From positions 37,365-101,364 of the forward strand of contig NZ_NASZ01000014.1 in the NCBI RefSeq assembly GCF_014596575.1: DNA of 64,000 bases, in the 5' to 3' direction. The position numbers and the translations under genes were made by a program. Under the pieces are notes generated by a model. The model saw only the letters and a list, made by a program, of their open reading frames with translations, was not told the origin of the DNA and did not search any database. The DNA is from Flavobacterium pokkalii. GTDB taxonomy: Bacteria > Bacteroidota > Bacteroidia > Flavobacteriales > Flavobacteriaceae. Below are positions 44,332-52,641 of the stretch, in pieces; the first letter of the stretch is position 1; every line of letters begins with the position of its first letter.

Positions 44332-44955
44332 ATGAACGAAATAAAATCCCACTACAACTATCCTGATATAATCCTTTGGCTTGAAAAAAAAGGCTTAGAA
44401 CTGTACGGTAATCACTTCAAAATCCATGAATCTGATTACTCTGTAATCTACAAACTCATAGCCTATTTCCTCAAAGACGAACCAACATGCTATCAATACG
44501 GAATCAACCTCAACAAAGGAATCCTTCTTTCTGGACCAGTCGGCTGTGGCAAAACATCACTAATGAACCTAATGAAACACCTCACTCCTATCGAACACAA
44601 ATTCTCAGTAAAACCATGCCGCGACATCAGCTTTGAATTCATCCAGGACGGCTATCAAATCATTCACAAATACAGCATCGGAAAATTATACGAATCCCAA
44701 CCAAAAACAATATGCTTCGATGATTTAGGAGTAGAAAACAACCTAAAATACTACGGTAACGAATGCAATGTAATGGCTGAAATTCTATTATCAAGATACG
44801 ATCTTTTCATTTCAAAAAAATTACTAACCCACATCACAACCAATCTATCCGCTTCAGAAATTGAAACCCATTACGGTAACAGAGTGAGAAGCAGATTAAG
44901 AGAAATAGGCAACCTCATCGCTTTTGATAGAAGCGCAATAGACAAACGGAAATAG
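44332..44955 (+). CDS. DnaC/IstB-like AAA+ ATPase
   Basis: A 207-residue ATPase with Walker A GPVGCGKTS, Walker B TICFDDLG, sensor-1 HITTNLS and arginine-finger region NRVRSRLREIGNLIAFD. This is the DnaC/IstB helicase-loader group. Together with the upstream winged-helix protein it probably loads replicative helicase for the element. A decayed second copy of its 3' end lies at 46911-47177, beyond the AbiE genes. Confidence 0.85.
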   Translation: MNEIKSHYNYPDIILWLEKKGLELYGNHFKIHESDYSVIYKLIAYFLKDEPTCYQYGINLNKGILLSGPVGCGKTSLMNLMKHLTPIEHKFSVKPCRDISFEFIQDGYQIIHKYSIGKLYESQPKTICFDDLGVENNLKYYGNECNVMAEILLSRYDLFISKKLLTHITTNLSASEIETHYGNRVRSRLREIGNLIAFDRSAIDKRK

Positions 44956-45096
44956 CAATTAACTTTCGGCAATAAATTCAATTTACTGCCAAAATTAACA
45001 AATATTCCATTCGCAAAACACTACACAATCTGTAGTAAACCGCAAATGAAATATTTCAAAGTAAATAACTGTATTATAAAACGAGCCTTTTATCAG

Positions 45097-45158
45097 TTGC
45101 ATATAGCAATATGCAATAGTTGTCCCAATTATTGACAAAATTTGGGACAAAATTTGGG
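45097..45158. repeat. Palindrome and tandem 12-bp repeats upstream of abiE
   Basis: TTGCATA (45097-45103) and TATGCAA (45110-45116) form an inverted repeat. TTGTCCCAA (45120-45128) faces two tandem copies of ACAAAATTTGGG (45135-45158). These fill the spacer between the DnaC-like gene and abiEi and may be operators or iteron-like replication sites. The rest of 44956-45271 contains the abiE promoter and no gene. Confidence 0.5.
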
Positions 45159-45221
45159 ACAAAAAACAAATTAACTTTCCGCAATAAAACTATTGTACTT
45201 CCAAAACTTAAACAATGTTAT

Positions 45222-45254
45222 TTTGTCGCAAATATTTACTATTTTTGCGACAAA
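45222..45254 (+). promoter_or_regulatory. abiE promoter with 11-bp inverted repeat operator
   Basis: TTTGTCGCAAA (45222-45232) and TTTGCGACAAA (45244-45254) are perfect inverted repeats with an 11-base spacer. The right arm overlaps the -7 element TATTTTTG (45240-45247). This suits autorepression by the AbiEi antitoxin, which is known to bind inverted repeats in its own promoter. It also sets the translation start at 45272. Confidence 0.7.
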
Positions 45255-45271
45255 TTCTTCACATAAAAACC

Positions 45272-45883
45272 ATGCAAAGCATTGATGATAAAGTAATTTT
45301 AAAAATTAAAAAAGCCAAGAGGGGTTCGCTATTTTTTACCGAAGATTTTCTTTCTTTTGGTTCGGCTAAAGCCGTCGCAAAAGCATTGGAGAGATTGGTC
45401 ATAAAAGAAATGATTTCCCGCGTGGCAAGAGGTATCTATGCCCGCTTGGAAACAGACCCGGTTTTTGGAGTTTTAAAACCCAGCACAGAGGCCATTGCAC
45501 AGGCAATCGCAAAAAGAGATAAAGCCAGGATAATCCCAACAGGCAGTTTGGCACTAAACGCTTTGGGACTTTCTACCCAAATTCCGATGAATGCCGTTTA
45601 CCTTACCGATGGAGCAGCGCGCAAAATTGATTTAGGCAAGCGAAAAATCATATTCAAAAAGACGAGTCCTAAAAATTTATCGGCCATTGGCCAAATAAGC
45701 AGCTTAGTCATTCAGGCAGCCAGAGAAATTGGCAAAGACCATATTTCCGAAAACGAAAAACAAATAATAATAGACCGCCTGAAAAATGAAGATCCATACC
45801 GATTAGAACATGACATCAAATTGGCTCCCGAATGGATTCGAATTATCATGCGCCAGGCACTAAAAAAAGATACCGATGAATAA
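45272..45883 (+). CDS. abiEi: AbiEi-type antitoxin (DUF6088/winged helix)
   Basis: From ATG 45272 (MQSIDDKVILKIKK) the protein is 203 residues; an upstream ATG at 45215 lies before the promoter and is rejected. The N-terminal winged helix (GSLFFTEDFLSFGSAKAVAK, then ALERLVIKEMISRVARGIYA) is typical of the type IV AbiEi antitoxin. The C-terminal part fits the antitoxin domain (PTGSLALNALGLSTQIP). Its stop overlaps the toxin start by 8 bases. It should repress the operon and counter the AbiEii toxin. Confidence 0.85.
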   Translation: MQSIDDKVILKIKKAKRGSLFFTEDFLSFGSAKAVAKALERLVIKEMISRVARGIYARLETDPVFGVLKPSTEAIAQAIAKRDKARIIPTGSLALNALGLSTQIPMNAVYLTDGAARKIDLGKRKIIFKKTSPKNLSAIGQISSLVIQAAREIGKDHISENEKQIIIDRLKNEDPYRLEHDIKLAPEWIRIIMRQALKKDTDE

Positions 45884-46910
45884 ATGGTTGACATTCCCGG
45901 ATGAACGCAAAACTATTGCCTACACTCAAATTGCTGAAAATACAGGAATGGCGGCTCACGCAGTCGAAAAAGACTGGTGGGTAGTTCAGGTATTGACAAC
46001 TATTTTCGAAATGCAGTCAGGACAGCATTTAGTTTTTAAGGGCGGTACTTCTTTGAGCAAAGCTTGGGGATTGATTAACCGCTTTTCGGAAGATGTTGAT
46101 TTAGCCATCGACAGAAGCTTCTTAGGCTTTGACGGTGAACTCAAGAAAAAGGAAATTACTGCTTTACGCAAAAAAGCCAATCAGTACATCACTCATACAT
46201 TTTATCCGGAATTAAAACAACGAATGTCTGATAAAGGTTTTAATGATGTTCAATGGGAAATCCTCAATAGTACCGAATCCGATCAAGACCCTAAAATCAT
46301 TCTGATGCACTATCCAAATGTTATTGAATCTCCGGGTTATCTTCAACCCAGAGTGCAAATCGAAATTGGTTGCCGTTCACTTAGAGAACCTTTCAAGTTA
46401 CAGCCTATTAGTGCACTCTTAGATGAACATTACCCCGAAACAAATTTTGCAATGCCTGCTATTCAAGTACCAACAGTCGTTCCCGAACGTACATTCCTTG
46501 AAAAAATATTCCTGTTGCATGAAGAGTTCAGTAAACCCAATCAATTAACCAGAGTCGATAGACTAAGCCGTCACTTGTACGATGTATATCAATTATCAAA
46601 AACTGGCATCGCAGACAATGCTTTGACCGATACACAACTATACGAAACAATTGTCAACCACAGACATCAATTTACGAGAGTAAGTCAGGTAGATTACAGC
46701 CTACACCAGCCACAAAGCATTAACCCTATTCCACCGGATGAAATTATTAAAGCATGGGAAGCCGATTACCAAACGATGCTTACTGAAATGATTTATGGCG
46801 ATGCCCCAACTTTCAAACAAATAATAAAACAATTAACAAATTTGAAAACAAAAATCAATGATGTTAACTGGACAATGAAGTCTAAATTTACCAGTCCTAA
46901 TACACCATAA
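45876..46910 (+). CDS. abiEii: AbiEii/AbiGii-family nucleotidyltransferase toxin
   Basis: A 344-residue protein of the DUF1814/MNT-like fold. FKGGTSLSKAWG (54-65) contains the GS-type motif (GGTSLS), SEDVDLAI (71-78) the acidic pair, and PERTFLEKIFLLHEEF a conserved later motif. AbiEii toxins transfer nucleotides, probably to tRNA, and stop growth of phage-infected cells. It is translationally coupled to abiEi. Its stop codon is directly followed, in the same frame, by the remnant of a DnaC-like gene. Confidence 0.88.
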   Translation: MNKWLTFPDERKTIAYTQIAENTGMAAHAVEKDWWVVQVLTTIFEMQSGQHLVFKGGTSLSKAWGLINRFSEDVDLAIDRSFLGFDGELKKKEITALRKKANQYITHTFYPELKQRMSDKGFNDVQWEILNSTESDQDPKIILMHYPNVIESPGYLQPRVQIEIGCRSLREPFKLQPISALLDEHYPETNFAMPAIQVPTVVPERTFLEKIFLLHEEFSKPNQLTRVDRLSRHLYDVYQLSKTGIADNALTDTQLYETIVNHRHQFTRVSQVDYSLHQPQSINPIPPDEIIKAWEADYQTMLTEMIYGDAPTFKQIIKQLTNLKTKINDVNWTMKSKFTSPNTP

Positions 46911-47177
46911 AATGTTGCAACAAATCACTTATTCGATTACCGCTTCGATATTCTAAGAACTGAAAATGGCATCAAACACTATGGTAACCAATGTAATGTC
47001 ATGGGCGATATCCTCTTATGTTCCTACGATATTTTCATAGCCAAAACCATCACCCACATCACCACTAACCTATCCGCTTTCGAAATTGAAAAGGCTTACG
47101 GAAACCCACTCCGATCCCGCATGAGAGCAATGTTTAATTTGATAGGTTTTGATAGGGAAACGAGTGATAAACGATAA
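46911..47177 (+). pseudogene. 3' remnant of a second DnaC-like ATPase gene
   Basis: Reading in frame from the base after the AbiEii stop gives about 75 residues aligned to the DnaC-like protein at 44332. Examples are GIKHYGNQCNVMGDILLCSY (cf. LKYYGNECNVMAEILLSRY), then THITTNLSAFEIEKAYGN, RSRM and LIGFDRE before TAA at 47175-47177. The Walker A half is missing and there is no start codon. It is a truncated paralogue rather than a copy of the neighbour, since identity is only partial. The AbiE pair thus lies between an intact and a broken member of the same family. Confidence 0.8.
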
Positions 47178-47315
47178 AAAATAATTCAAACTCATAAATT
47201 TTCAATTCATTTCTTACAAATTGTTAATAAGAAATCTATTATTTTAGTTAAGTTACAATTTTTCCTTAAGTAGCTTTTTTGTATGTTTACACTTATTATT
47301 TTACAAAAAATGTTA

Positions 47316-48926
47316 ATGGCAAAAATTGATAATACCACTTTTGAGCAAAAACTCTTTAAGTCAGCCGATAAACTCCGAAAAAACATAGATGCAGCCGAAT
47401 ACAAGCACGTAGTGTTAGGACTTATCTTTCTAAAATACATCTCTGAATCTTTTACCGAAAAGTACCTTGAGTTACAAAACGACGAATATTCAGATCCCGA
47501 AGACCGTGACGAATACCTAGCGGCCAACATTTTCTTTGTACCCAAAGAAGCCCGTTGGAGCCACATTCACGCCAATGCGAAACTTCCCACTATTGGTCAA
47601 ACGATAGACGAGGCAATGGTAGCTATCGAGCGTGAAAATAAAGAACTGAAAAACGTGTTGCCACAAGTATACGGAAAGGCTAATTTAGACAAAACCGCAT
47701 TAGGGGAATTAATTGACTTAATCTCCAATACCGACTTACAAGCGGAAAACGAAAACTCCAAAGATTTATTCGGAAGAGTTTACGAATACTTCCTAGGCGA
47801 GTTTGCCAATGCCGAAGGAAAAAAGGGAGGCCAATTCTACACGCCAAAATCCATTGTAAAACTAATGGTCGAAATGATAGAACCCTATAGCGGGCGTGTT
47901 TATGACCCTGCTTGTGGTTCGGGCGGAATGTTTGTAATGAGTGAAAAGTTCGTCGAAGACCACCAAGGCCGCATTAACGACATTACAGTGTACGGACAAG
48001 AAAGTAACCAAACCACTTGGAAGCTTTCAAAAATGAACTTAGCTATCCGGAACATCAACTCCAAGTTTGTAGCCTGGAACAGCGAAGGTTCATTCCTAAA
48101 AGACGCACATCCCGATTTAAAAGCCGACTTCATTCTGGCCAACCCACCTTTTAATCAATCCGAATGGGGAATTGATATTTTACAGGAAGATGCCCGTTGG
48201 AAACACGGAGTTCCGCCCAACGGAAACGCCAATTACGGCTGGCTGCAACACATGTTATACCACCTATCGCCTCGTGGAGTGATGGCAACGGTGTTAAGTA
48301 ACGGTTCGTTAAGTTCCAATACCTCAGGCGAAGGCGACATCCGTAAAAACATGGTCTTGGCCGATTTAATAGAATGTATTATAGCATTGCCAAAACAGTT
48401 ATTTTACAATACGGGTATTCCAGCTTGTATCTGGATTATGCGCCGTGACAAAAACCACCATAACAAAGAAGTATTATTTATTGATGCTTCCGAAATGGGC
48501 TACATGAAAACCCGTGTACACCGTGATTTGACCGATGAAGAAGTCAATACTATTGCCGACACCTACCACAATTGGCGTAAAGGTCACCCTGAGCTTGTCG
48601 AAGGGGTGGCCACTTCGAGCTTGTCATCCCGAGCGGAGTCGAGGGACCAAGCACACGTCACATCGAGTGATTTGGGAGGAACGACCAAATCGTATCGAGA
48701 TGTAAAAGGCTACTGCAAAAGCGCCACTCTTACAGAAATAGAAAAACACGATTTTGTATTGACCCCTGGCCGCTATGTAGGTATTGCCGATGTTGAAGAT
48801 GATGGAATTCCTTTTGAAGAAAAAATGGCTACCCTAACTACTACGCTAAAAGCTCAAATGGAAAAAGAGGTAGAATTGAATGAGGAAATCGCTAAGCAAT
48901 TGGCTAAAATTGGGTTTACGTTATGA
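47316..48926 (+). CDS. hsdM: Type I restriction-modification DNA methyltransferase subunit HsdM
   Basis: An N6-adenine methyltransferase of about 536 residues from ATG 47316 (MAKIDNTTFEQKLF); ATGs at 47283 and 47310 are possible. The N-terminal HsdM helical domain is followed by FYTPKSIVKLMVEM, SAM motif DPACGSGGMF and catalytic NPPF. A 38-residue insert (HPELVEGVATSS through LGGTTKSYR) splits the usual NWR-to-DVKGYCKSAT linker and is made of dispersed repeats, in frame. HsdM methylates the site that HsdS recognises and protects host DNA. It overlaps hsdS by 4 bases and leads the defence operon. Confidence 0.94.
   Translation: MAKIDNTTFEQKLFKSADKLRKNIDAAEYKHVVLGLIFLKYISESFTEKYLELQNDEYSDPEDRDEYLAANIFFVPKEARWSHIHANAKLPTIGQTIDEAMVAIERENKELKNVLPQVYGKANLDKTALGELIDLISNTDLQAENENSKDLFGRVYEYFLGEFANAEGKKGGQFYTPKSIVKLMVEMIEPYSGRVYDPACGSGGMFVMSEKFVEDHQGRINDITVYGQESNQTTWKLSKMNLAIRNINSKFVAWNSEGSFLKDAHPDLKADFILANPPFNQSEWGIDILQEDARWKHGVPPNGNANYGWLQHMLYHLSPRGVMATVLSNGSLSSNTSGEGDIRKNMVLADLIECIIALPKQLFYNTGIPACIWIMRRDKNHHNKEVLFIDASEMGYMKTRVHRDLTDEEVNTIADTYHNWRKGHPELVEGVATSSLSSRAESRDQAHVTSSDLGGTTKSYRDVKGYCKSATLTEIEKHDFVLTPGRYVGIADVEDDGIPFEEKMATLTTTLKAQMEKEVELNEEIAKQLAKIGFTL
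48584..48700 (+). repeat. Dispersed-repeat insert within hsdM
   Basis: Three units lie head to tail in frame: a CACCCTGAGCTTGTCGAAGG type (48584-48610), a CATCCCGAGCGGAGTCGAGG type (48622-48646) and a CACATCGAG...TATCGAGATG type (about 48657-48700) holding a GATTT/AAATC hairpin. The encoded peptide falls in a surface linker. The second and third families recur in the gene at 43000-44052. Confidence 0.75.
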
Positions 48927-50065
48927 GTGAAGCAGTAAATATTCTAGATGGATGGGGGAAAATTACTTTGAATGAATATGGAAAAGTAATTACTGGTAAA
49001 ACCCCTTCTAAAAACAATCCAGAAGATTGGGGTGATCTTATAAACTTTATAACACCTTCTGAAATAACTAATGATCTAAAATATATTTCAAATACACCTA
49101 GAAAATTATCTAGCTCAGGTAAAATTAGATTTAAAAAAATGCTTTTACCTGCCAATTCTGTTATTGTTACTTGTATTGGTAGTGATATGGGAAAGGTTGT
49201 AATAAATAAGAATATTGCATTAACAAATCAACAAATTAATGCAATTCAAATCAATGAAAAAGAAAATTTCGATTTTGTTTATTATCTACTAAAAAACGCC
49301 TATCCAATATTACGAAAAAATGCAATTGGTAATGGTTCTACAATGCCAATTTTAAATAAATCAAATTTCGAATCTCTTTCTTTTTTAGTACCAAATGATA
49401 CCGATGAACAAAAATCAATAGCAGCAATTCTAACATCTTTCGATGATAAAATAGAACTTTTACAAGCCCAAAACAAAACCCTAGAAGAACTCGCTCAAAC
49501 TATTTTTAAAGAATGGTTTGGGAAATATCAAATTGGTGATGAATTGCCGGAGAGATGGAGAGTTGGAAAGTTGGGTGATATTTTAGATATTAAATATGGA
49601 AAAGATCATAAACACTTAGATGATGGCAATATCCCTCTTTATGGTTCTGGTGGTATTATGAGATATGTTGAAAAACCATTATATCAAAAACCATCTATTT
49701 TAATTCCCCGAAAAGGAACCTTAAGTAATTTGTTTTATCTAAATGAGCCATTTTGGTCAGTAGATACAATGTTTTATAGTGAGATTTTAAAATCTTTTTT
49801 TGGAAGATTCACGTTTTTATTTTTAAAATCTTTGGATTTATCAGCTATGAATGTAGGTTCTGCTGTACCAAGTTTAACGACACAAGTGCTTAACCAGATT
49901 CCAATAGTTATTCCCATAGATGAGGTAGTTATGAATTTCGATGATATTGTTAAACCATTCTATCAAAAGTTAGAATCTAACAATATACAAATCCAAACCC
50001 TTACTCAAACCCGTGATACCTTATTACCATATTTAATGAGTGGTGAAATAAGAGTAAAAATGTAA
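48923..50065 (+). CDS. hsdS: Type I restriction-modification specificity subunit HsdS
   Basis: A 380-residue protein with two target-recognition domains (about 1-140 and 190-340) separated by the conserved helix DEQKSIAAILTSFDDKIELL. A second conserved helix near the C-terminus reads ESNNIQIQTLTQTRDTLLPY and ends in LMSGEIRV. The two domains each read half of a bipartite DNA site. The start overlaps hsdM by 4 bases (ATGA). kwaA begins 4 bases after its stop instead of hsdR, which is displaced by 4.4 kb. Confidence 0.93.
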   Translation: MSEAVNILDGWGKITLNEYGKVITGKTPSKNNPEDWGDLINFITPSEITNDLKYISNTPRKLSSSGKIRFKKMLLPANSVIVTCIGSDMGKVVINKNIALTNQQINAIQINEKENFDFVYYLLKNAYPILRKNAIGNGSTMPILNKSNFESLSFLVPNDTDEQKSIAAILTSFDDKIELLQAQNKTLEELAQTIFKEWFGKYQIGDELPERWRVGKLGDILDIKYGKDHKHLDDGNIPLYGSGGIMRYVEKPLYQKPSILIPRKGTLSNLFYLNEPFWSVDTMFYSEILKSFFGRFTFLFLKSLDLSAMNVGSAVPSLTTQVLNQIPIVIPIDEVVMNFDDIVKPFYQKLESNNIQIQTLTQTRDTLLPYLMSGEIRVKM

Positions 50066-50069
50066 AATT

Positions 50070-50639
50070 ATGATGCGAAAAATTGGTTTATTTATCTTAT
50101 CACTTTGGTTATTTTTTATTCTAACAATAATTATAACGATTCAGATTCCTGTCTATTTCGAAAAAGACTATGTTTTTATTAGTTGGTCTAAACTTTTATC
50201 AACCAACATAATTCCTATACTTTGTTTATTAGGTATTATTGGTGGTTTTGTTTCCTTTTTAGATTTTAAATATGTTTTAAAAGATGCAACAAATATGCCT
50301 TTCAGAATCAATAAAATTGAAAATATAAATTATGAGCATTTAACCTTTCTTACTACCTATATTGTGCCTTTAGTCTGTTTCAATTTTGTAGAAATACGAT
50401 ATCAAATTGTATTAATGATATTAATAATTGTTATCTGTGCCATATATGTTAAAACGGATCTTTTTTATGCGAATCCAACATTAGCTCTACTTGGATTTAA
50501 AATCTATAAAATTGAGGGCAATTTTGAAGATGGTATTAGAGAAGGAATAATCATTATTTCTAAGGATAATTTAGTAAAAAATCAAAGGTGCGATTACTTA
50601 AAGTTAGATGATAGAATATATTACGCCAAAATAAAATAA
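50070..50639 (+). CDS. kwaA: Kiwa anti-phage system membrane protein KwaA
   Basis: A 189-residue protein with four hydrophobic segments (about 5-27, 43-65, 93-108 and 112-130) and a C-terminal cytoplasmic part with NPTLALLGFKIYKI and ISKDNLVKNQ. Four helices, the size and the adjacent DUF4868-type gene fit KwaA. In Kiwa, the membrane subunit works with KwaB to sense phage and limit its DNA transactions. Gaps are 4 bases after hsdS and 1 base before kwaB, so it is part of the operon. Confidence 0.75.
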   Translation: MMRKIGLFILSLWLFFILTIIITIQIPVYFEKDYVFISWSKLLSTNIIPILCLLGIIGGFVSFLDFKYVLKDATNMPFRINKIENINYEHLTFLTTYIVPLVCFNFVEIRYQIVLMILIIVICAIYVKTDLFYANPTLALLGFKIYKIEGNFEDGIREGIIIISKDNLVKNQRCDYLKLDDRIYYAKIK

Positions 50640-50640
50640 A

Positions 50641-51606
50641 ATGACGAGAAATGAATTAATTGAAGGTTTAAATAATGTTTTGAATCAGCAAGAGCAACTT
50701 TCTACTGTGATCTTTGCAGTTTTGAAGGAAACATTGATAGTTAAAAAGCTTAATATTCATAATGATGAAATTAACCACATTCAAAATATGTTTATTGCTA
50801 GTATCAGTGATAAAATTATTAATGTAGAAGAACAAACTATTATAAAAGTTTCAGAGGCTGATAATAGAGCGAATACAGTTTTTGAGTATGATTTAGATTT
50901 ACCCGAGGGACTAAATTTTTATGAATCAGCATTGAATGACCAAACTGAAAATTTTTCATTTCAAAATGACGATTTAGGTGACATTGATTCGTTAATAATA
51001 AAAATTGGTACAGAAGAACATCAAATAAAATTATTTAAAAAATTATCATCGGTTGAAGTTTTTGGTCGTGGTGGTTTTTCACTTTGGCCCTCAAATAATA
51101 GATTAGAGAGATTTAATGATAAAGTATTACGTCTAACTCCTAATTTTAATTCGGTATTAGTGGATAACACTTATGTGTTTTTAGATTTAAAATTATTAGA
51201 AAGGAGTTATGGCTTTCATGAAGTAATTGTTCGTGAGGCTACTACTTCCTTACAACTTGTTGAAGCATTAGGTATTTTGGATTCTACACAAGGTATTATT
51301 GATTTACTTGGCAAAACAAGTTTTGCGCGTAAAGTTGTCAAAATACGATATTCTCCAGTAATAGTTAGAAATATTCCTAATGCTCAAATCATTGCTTTTA
51401 CTAAAACACATCCTGCCTTATTAAATAAAATGAGATATAGTGACGATGGAGAACAAATTATTTTACATACTAAAATAGCTAAGGAATTATTTATAAAAAT
51501 GCTAGATGATGCTTATTTAACATCTGAGTTGACAGCACAACATTATGAAAGTACTGCTAAGGATGTTGTCGAAGATGAAGAAGTAGAAGAAGTTGTAAAT
51601 GCTTGA
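50641..51606 (+). CDS. kwaB: Kiwa anti-phage protein KwaB (DUF4868)
   Basis: A 321-residue protein I assign to DUF4868/KwaB from its size, its position after KwaA and the pattern of segments (VFGRGGFSLWPSNNRLERFN; LRLTPNFNSVLVDNTYVFLD; IAFTKTHPALLNKMRYSDDG). The C-terminus is acidic (VVEDEEVEEVVNA). KwaB is the cytoplasmic effector of Kiwa. The family call rests on recognition, not on a search. It is followed 3 bases later by a PIN-domain gene. Confidence 0.75.
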   Translation: MTRNELIEGLNNVLNQQEQLSTVIFAVLKETLIVKKLNIHNDEINHIQNMFIASISDKIINVEEQTIIKVSEADNRANTVFEYDLDLPEGLNFYESALNDQTENFSFQNDDLGDIDSLIIKIGTEEHQIKLFKKLSSVEVFGRGGFSLWPSNNRLERFNDKVLRLTPNFNSVLVDNTYVFLDLKLLERSYGFHEVIVREATTSLQLVEALGILDSTQGIIDLLGKTSFARKVVKIRYSPVIVRNIPNAQIIAFTKTHPALLNKMRYSDDGEQIILHTKIAKELFIKMLDDAYLTSELTAQHYESTAKDVVEDEEVEEVVNA

Positions 51607-51609
51607 TTT

Positions 51610-52641
51610 ATGAAAGAAAAAGTAATATTTGATACTAATACATTACGCAATACCGAAATCAATTTTTTTCTGGGCAATCGTAGAGAATTGGAGCGTTTTG
51701 CTCAGGATGCAGATATTGTAGTACCTCATGTAGTAATTGAAGAAATCAAACGTCAAAAGCGAGCTGCATTAAAAAGTAACCGTGATAAACTAATTGCTAA
51801 TTCATTTCATAAACTTATTGGTGGTACCGAAGCTCAAATAAGAGCTTTCGACATTGAGGTATATATTGAAAATCTACAATCAGCAGAAACGATTGTTTTT
51901 GAAATCATTGATTTAAAAAGTAATGATGTATTACCGCAAATAAAAGAATTGGCATTACTTAAAAAACCACCTTTTGAAGGAAAGGATGATACGGATAAAG
52001 GTTTTAAAGATGCACTCATTTATTTTTCTGTTTTAGAATATTTGCAAGAAATAGAAAATAAATACGTCTTTGTTTGTGCTAAGGATAATCTTTTAAAAGA
52101 GGCATTTAAAAACAATCCAAATGTTATTGTGGTTAAAGATTACGACGAATTCAAGAAACAAAGTGTCACCCAATTTATCGGAGATTATTTCATCGAAAAA
52201 GTAAATACAGAATTAGAATTAAATATTACTTCAGATAACATTTTAAATTATTGGACCAGTATTCTTGACAATAAAATAGTTTTAGTGGTATCAAATGGTG
52301 AGCAATTTGTAATTGAATCAGACTCAGGAGAAATTATAAGACATTGTAAAGTTTCAGAATATCAACCTAATATTGAAAAATTAATCCAATCACCAAATTT
52401 TGCAACAACCCATTCAGTAATTGAAGATCTAAGCCCTTATATGATTTATTTCTCAGACAATGATATAATTAATCTTTTAGAAAAAGCACTAGACAATGAC
52501 CAAATAAAGTGGATTTTAGGAGACTCTGATGTTAAAGAATTTTTTGGACAATTATTTGAAGCAAAAAAAGAACAAATTCAGAATGCAGAAATACTAACCT
52601 ATTACAATAATATTTTAAACGAACAAATTTCATGGCAATAG
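51610..52641 (+). CDS. PIN-domain ribonuclease-like protein (DUF4935-type) with extra C-terminal domain
   Basis: A 343-residue protein. Residues 1-185 are a PIN nuclease domain with the acidic set D8 (FDTNTL), E44/E45 (VVIEEIKRQ), D134 (GFKDALIYFS) and D159 (VCAKDN). Residues about 190-343 form a second domain that I do not recognise. PIN domains cleave RNA and are often toxins. It begins 3 bases after kwaB and overlaps the DUF262 gene by 10 bases, so these two are translationally linked and may act together. Confidence 0.8.
   Translation: MKEKVIFDTNTLRNTEINFFLGNRRELERFAQDADIVVPHVVIEEIKRQKRAALKSNRDKLIANSFHKLIGGTEAQIRAFDIEVYIENLQSAETIVFEIIDLKSNDVLPQIKELALLKKPPFEGKDDTDKGFKDALIYFSVLEYLQEIENKYVFVCAKDNLLKEAFKNNPNVIVVKDYDEFKKQSVTQFIGDYFIEKVNTELELNITSDNILNYWTSILDNKIVLVVSNGEQFVIESDSGEIIRHCKVSEYQPNIEKLIQSPNFATTHSVIEDLSPYMIYFSDNDIINLLEKALDNDQIKWILGDSDVKEFFGQLFEAKKEQIQNAEILTYYNNILNEQISWQ

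Noticed and set aside
45135..45158. CRISPR-like repeats
   Set aside because: Only two abutting 12-mers, no spacers and no cas genes; no CRISPR array was seen anywhere in the window.
45215..45271. Earlier start for AbiEi
   Set aside because: It precedes the -7 element and overlaps the operator repeats.
48582..48705. Frameshift or disruption of hsdM
   Set aside because: The repeat insert keeps the frame and the downstream DVKGYCKSAT region is intact.
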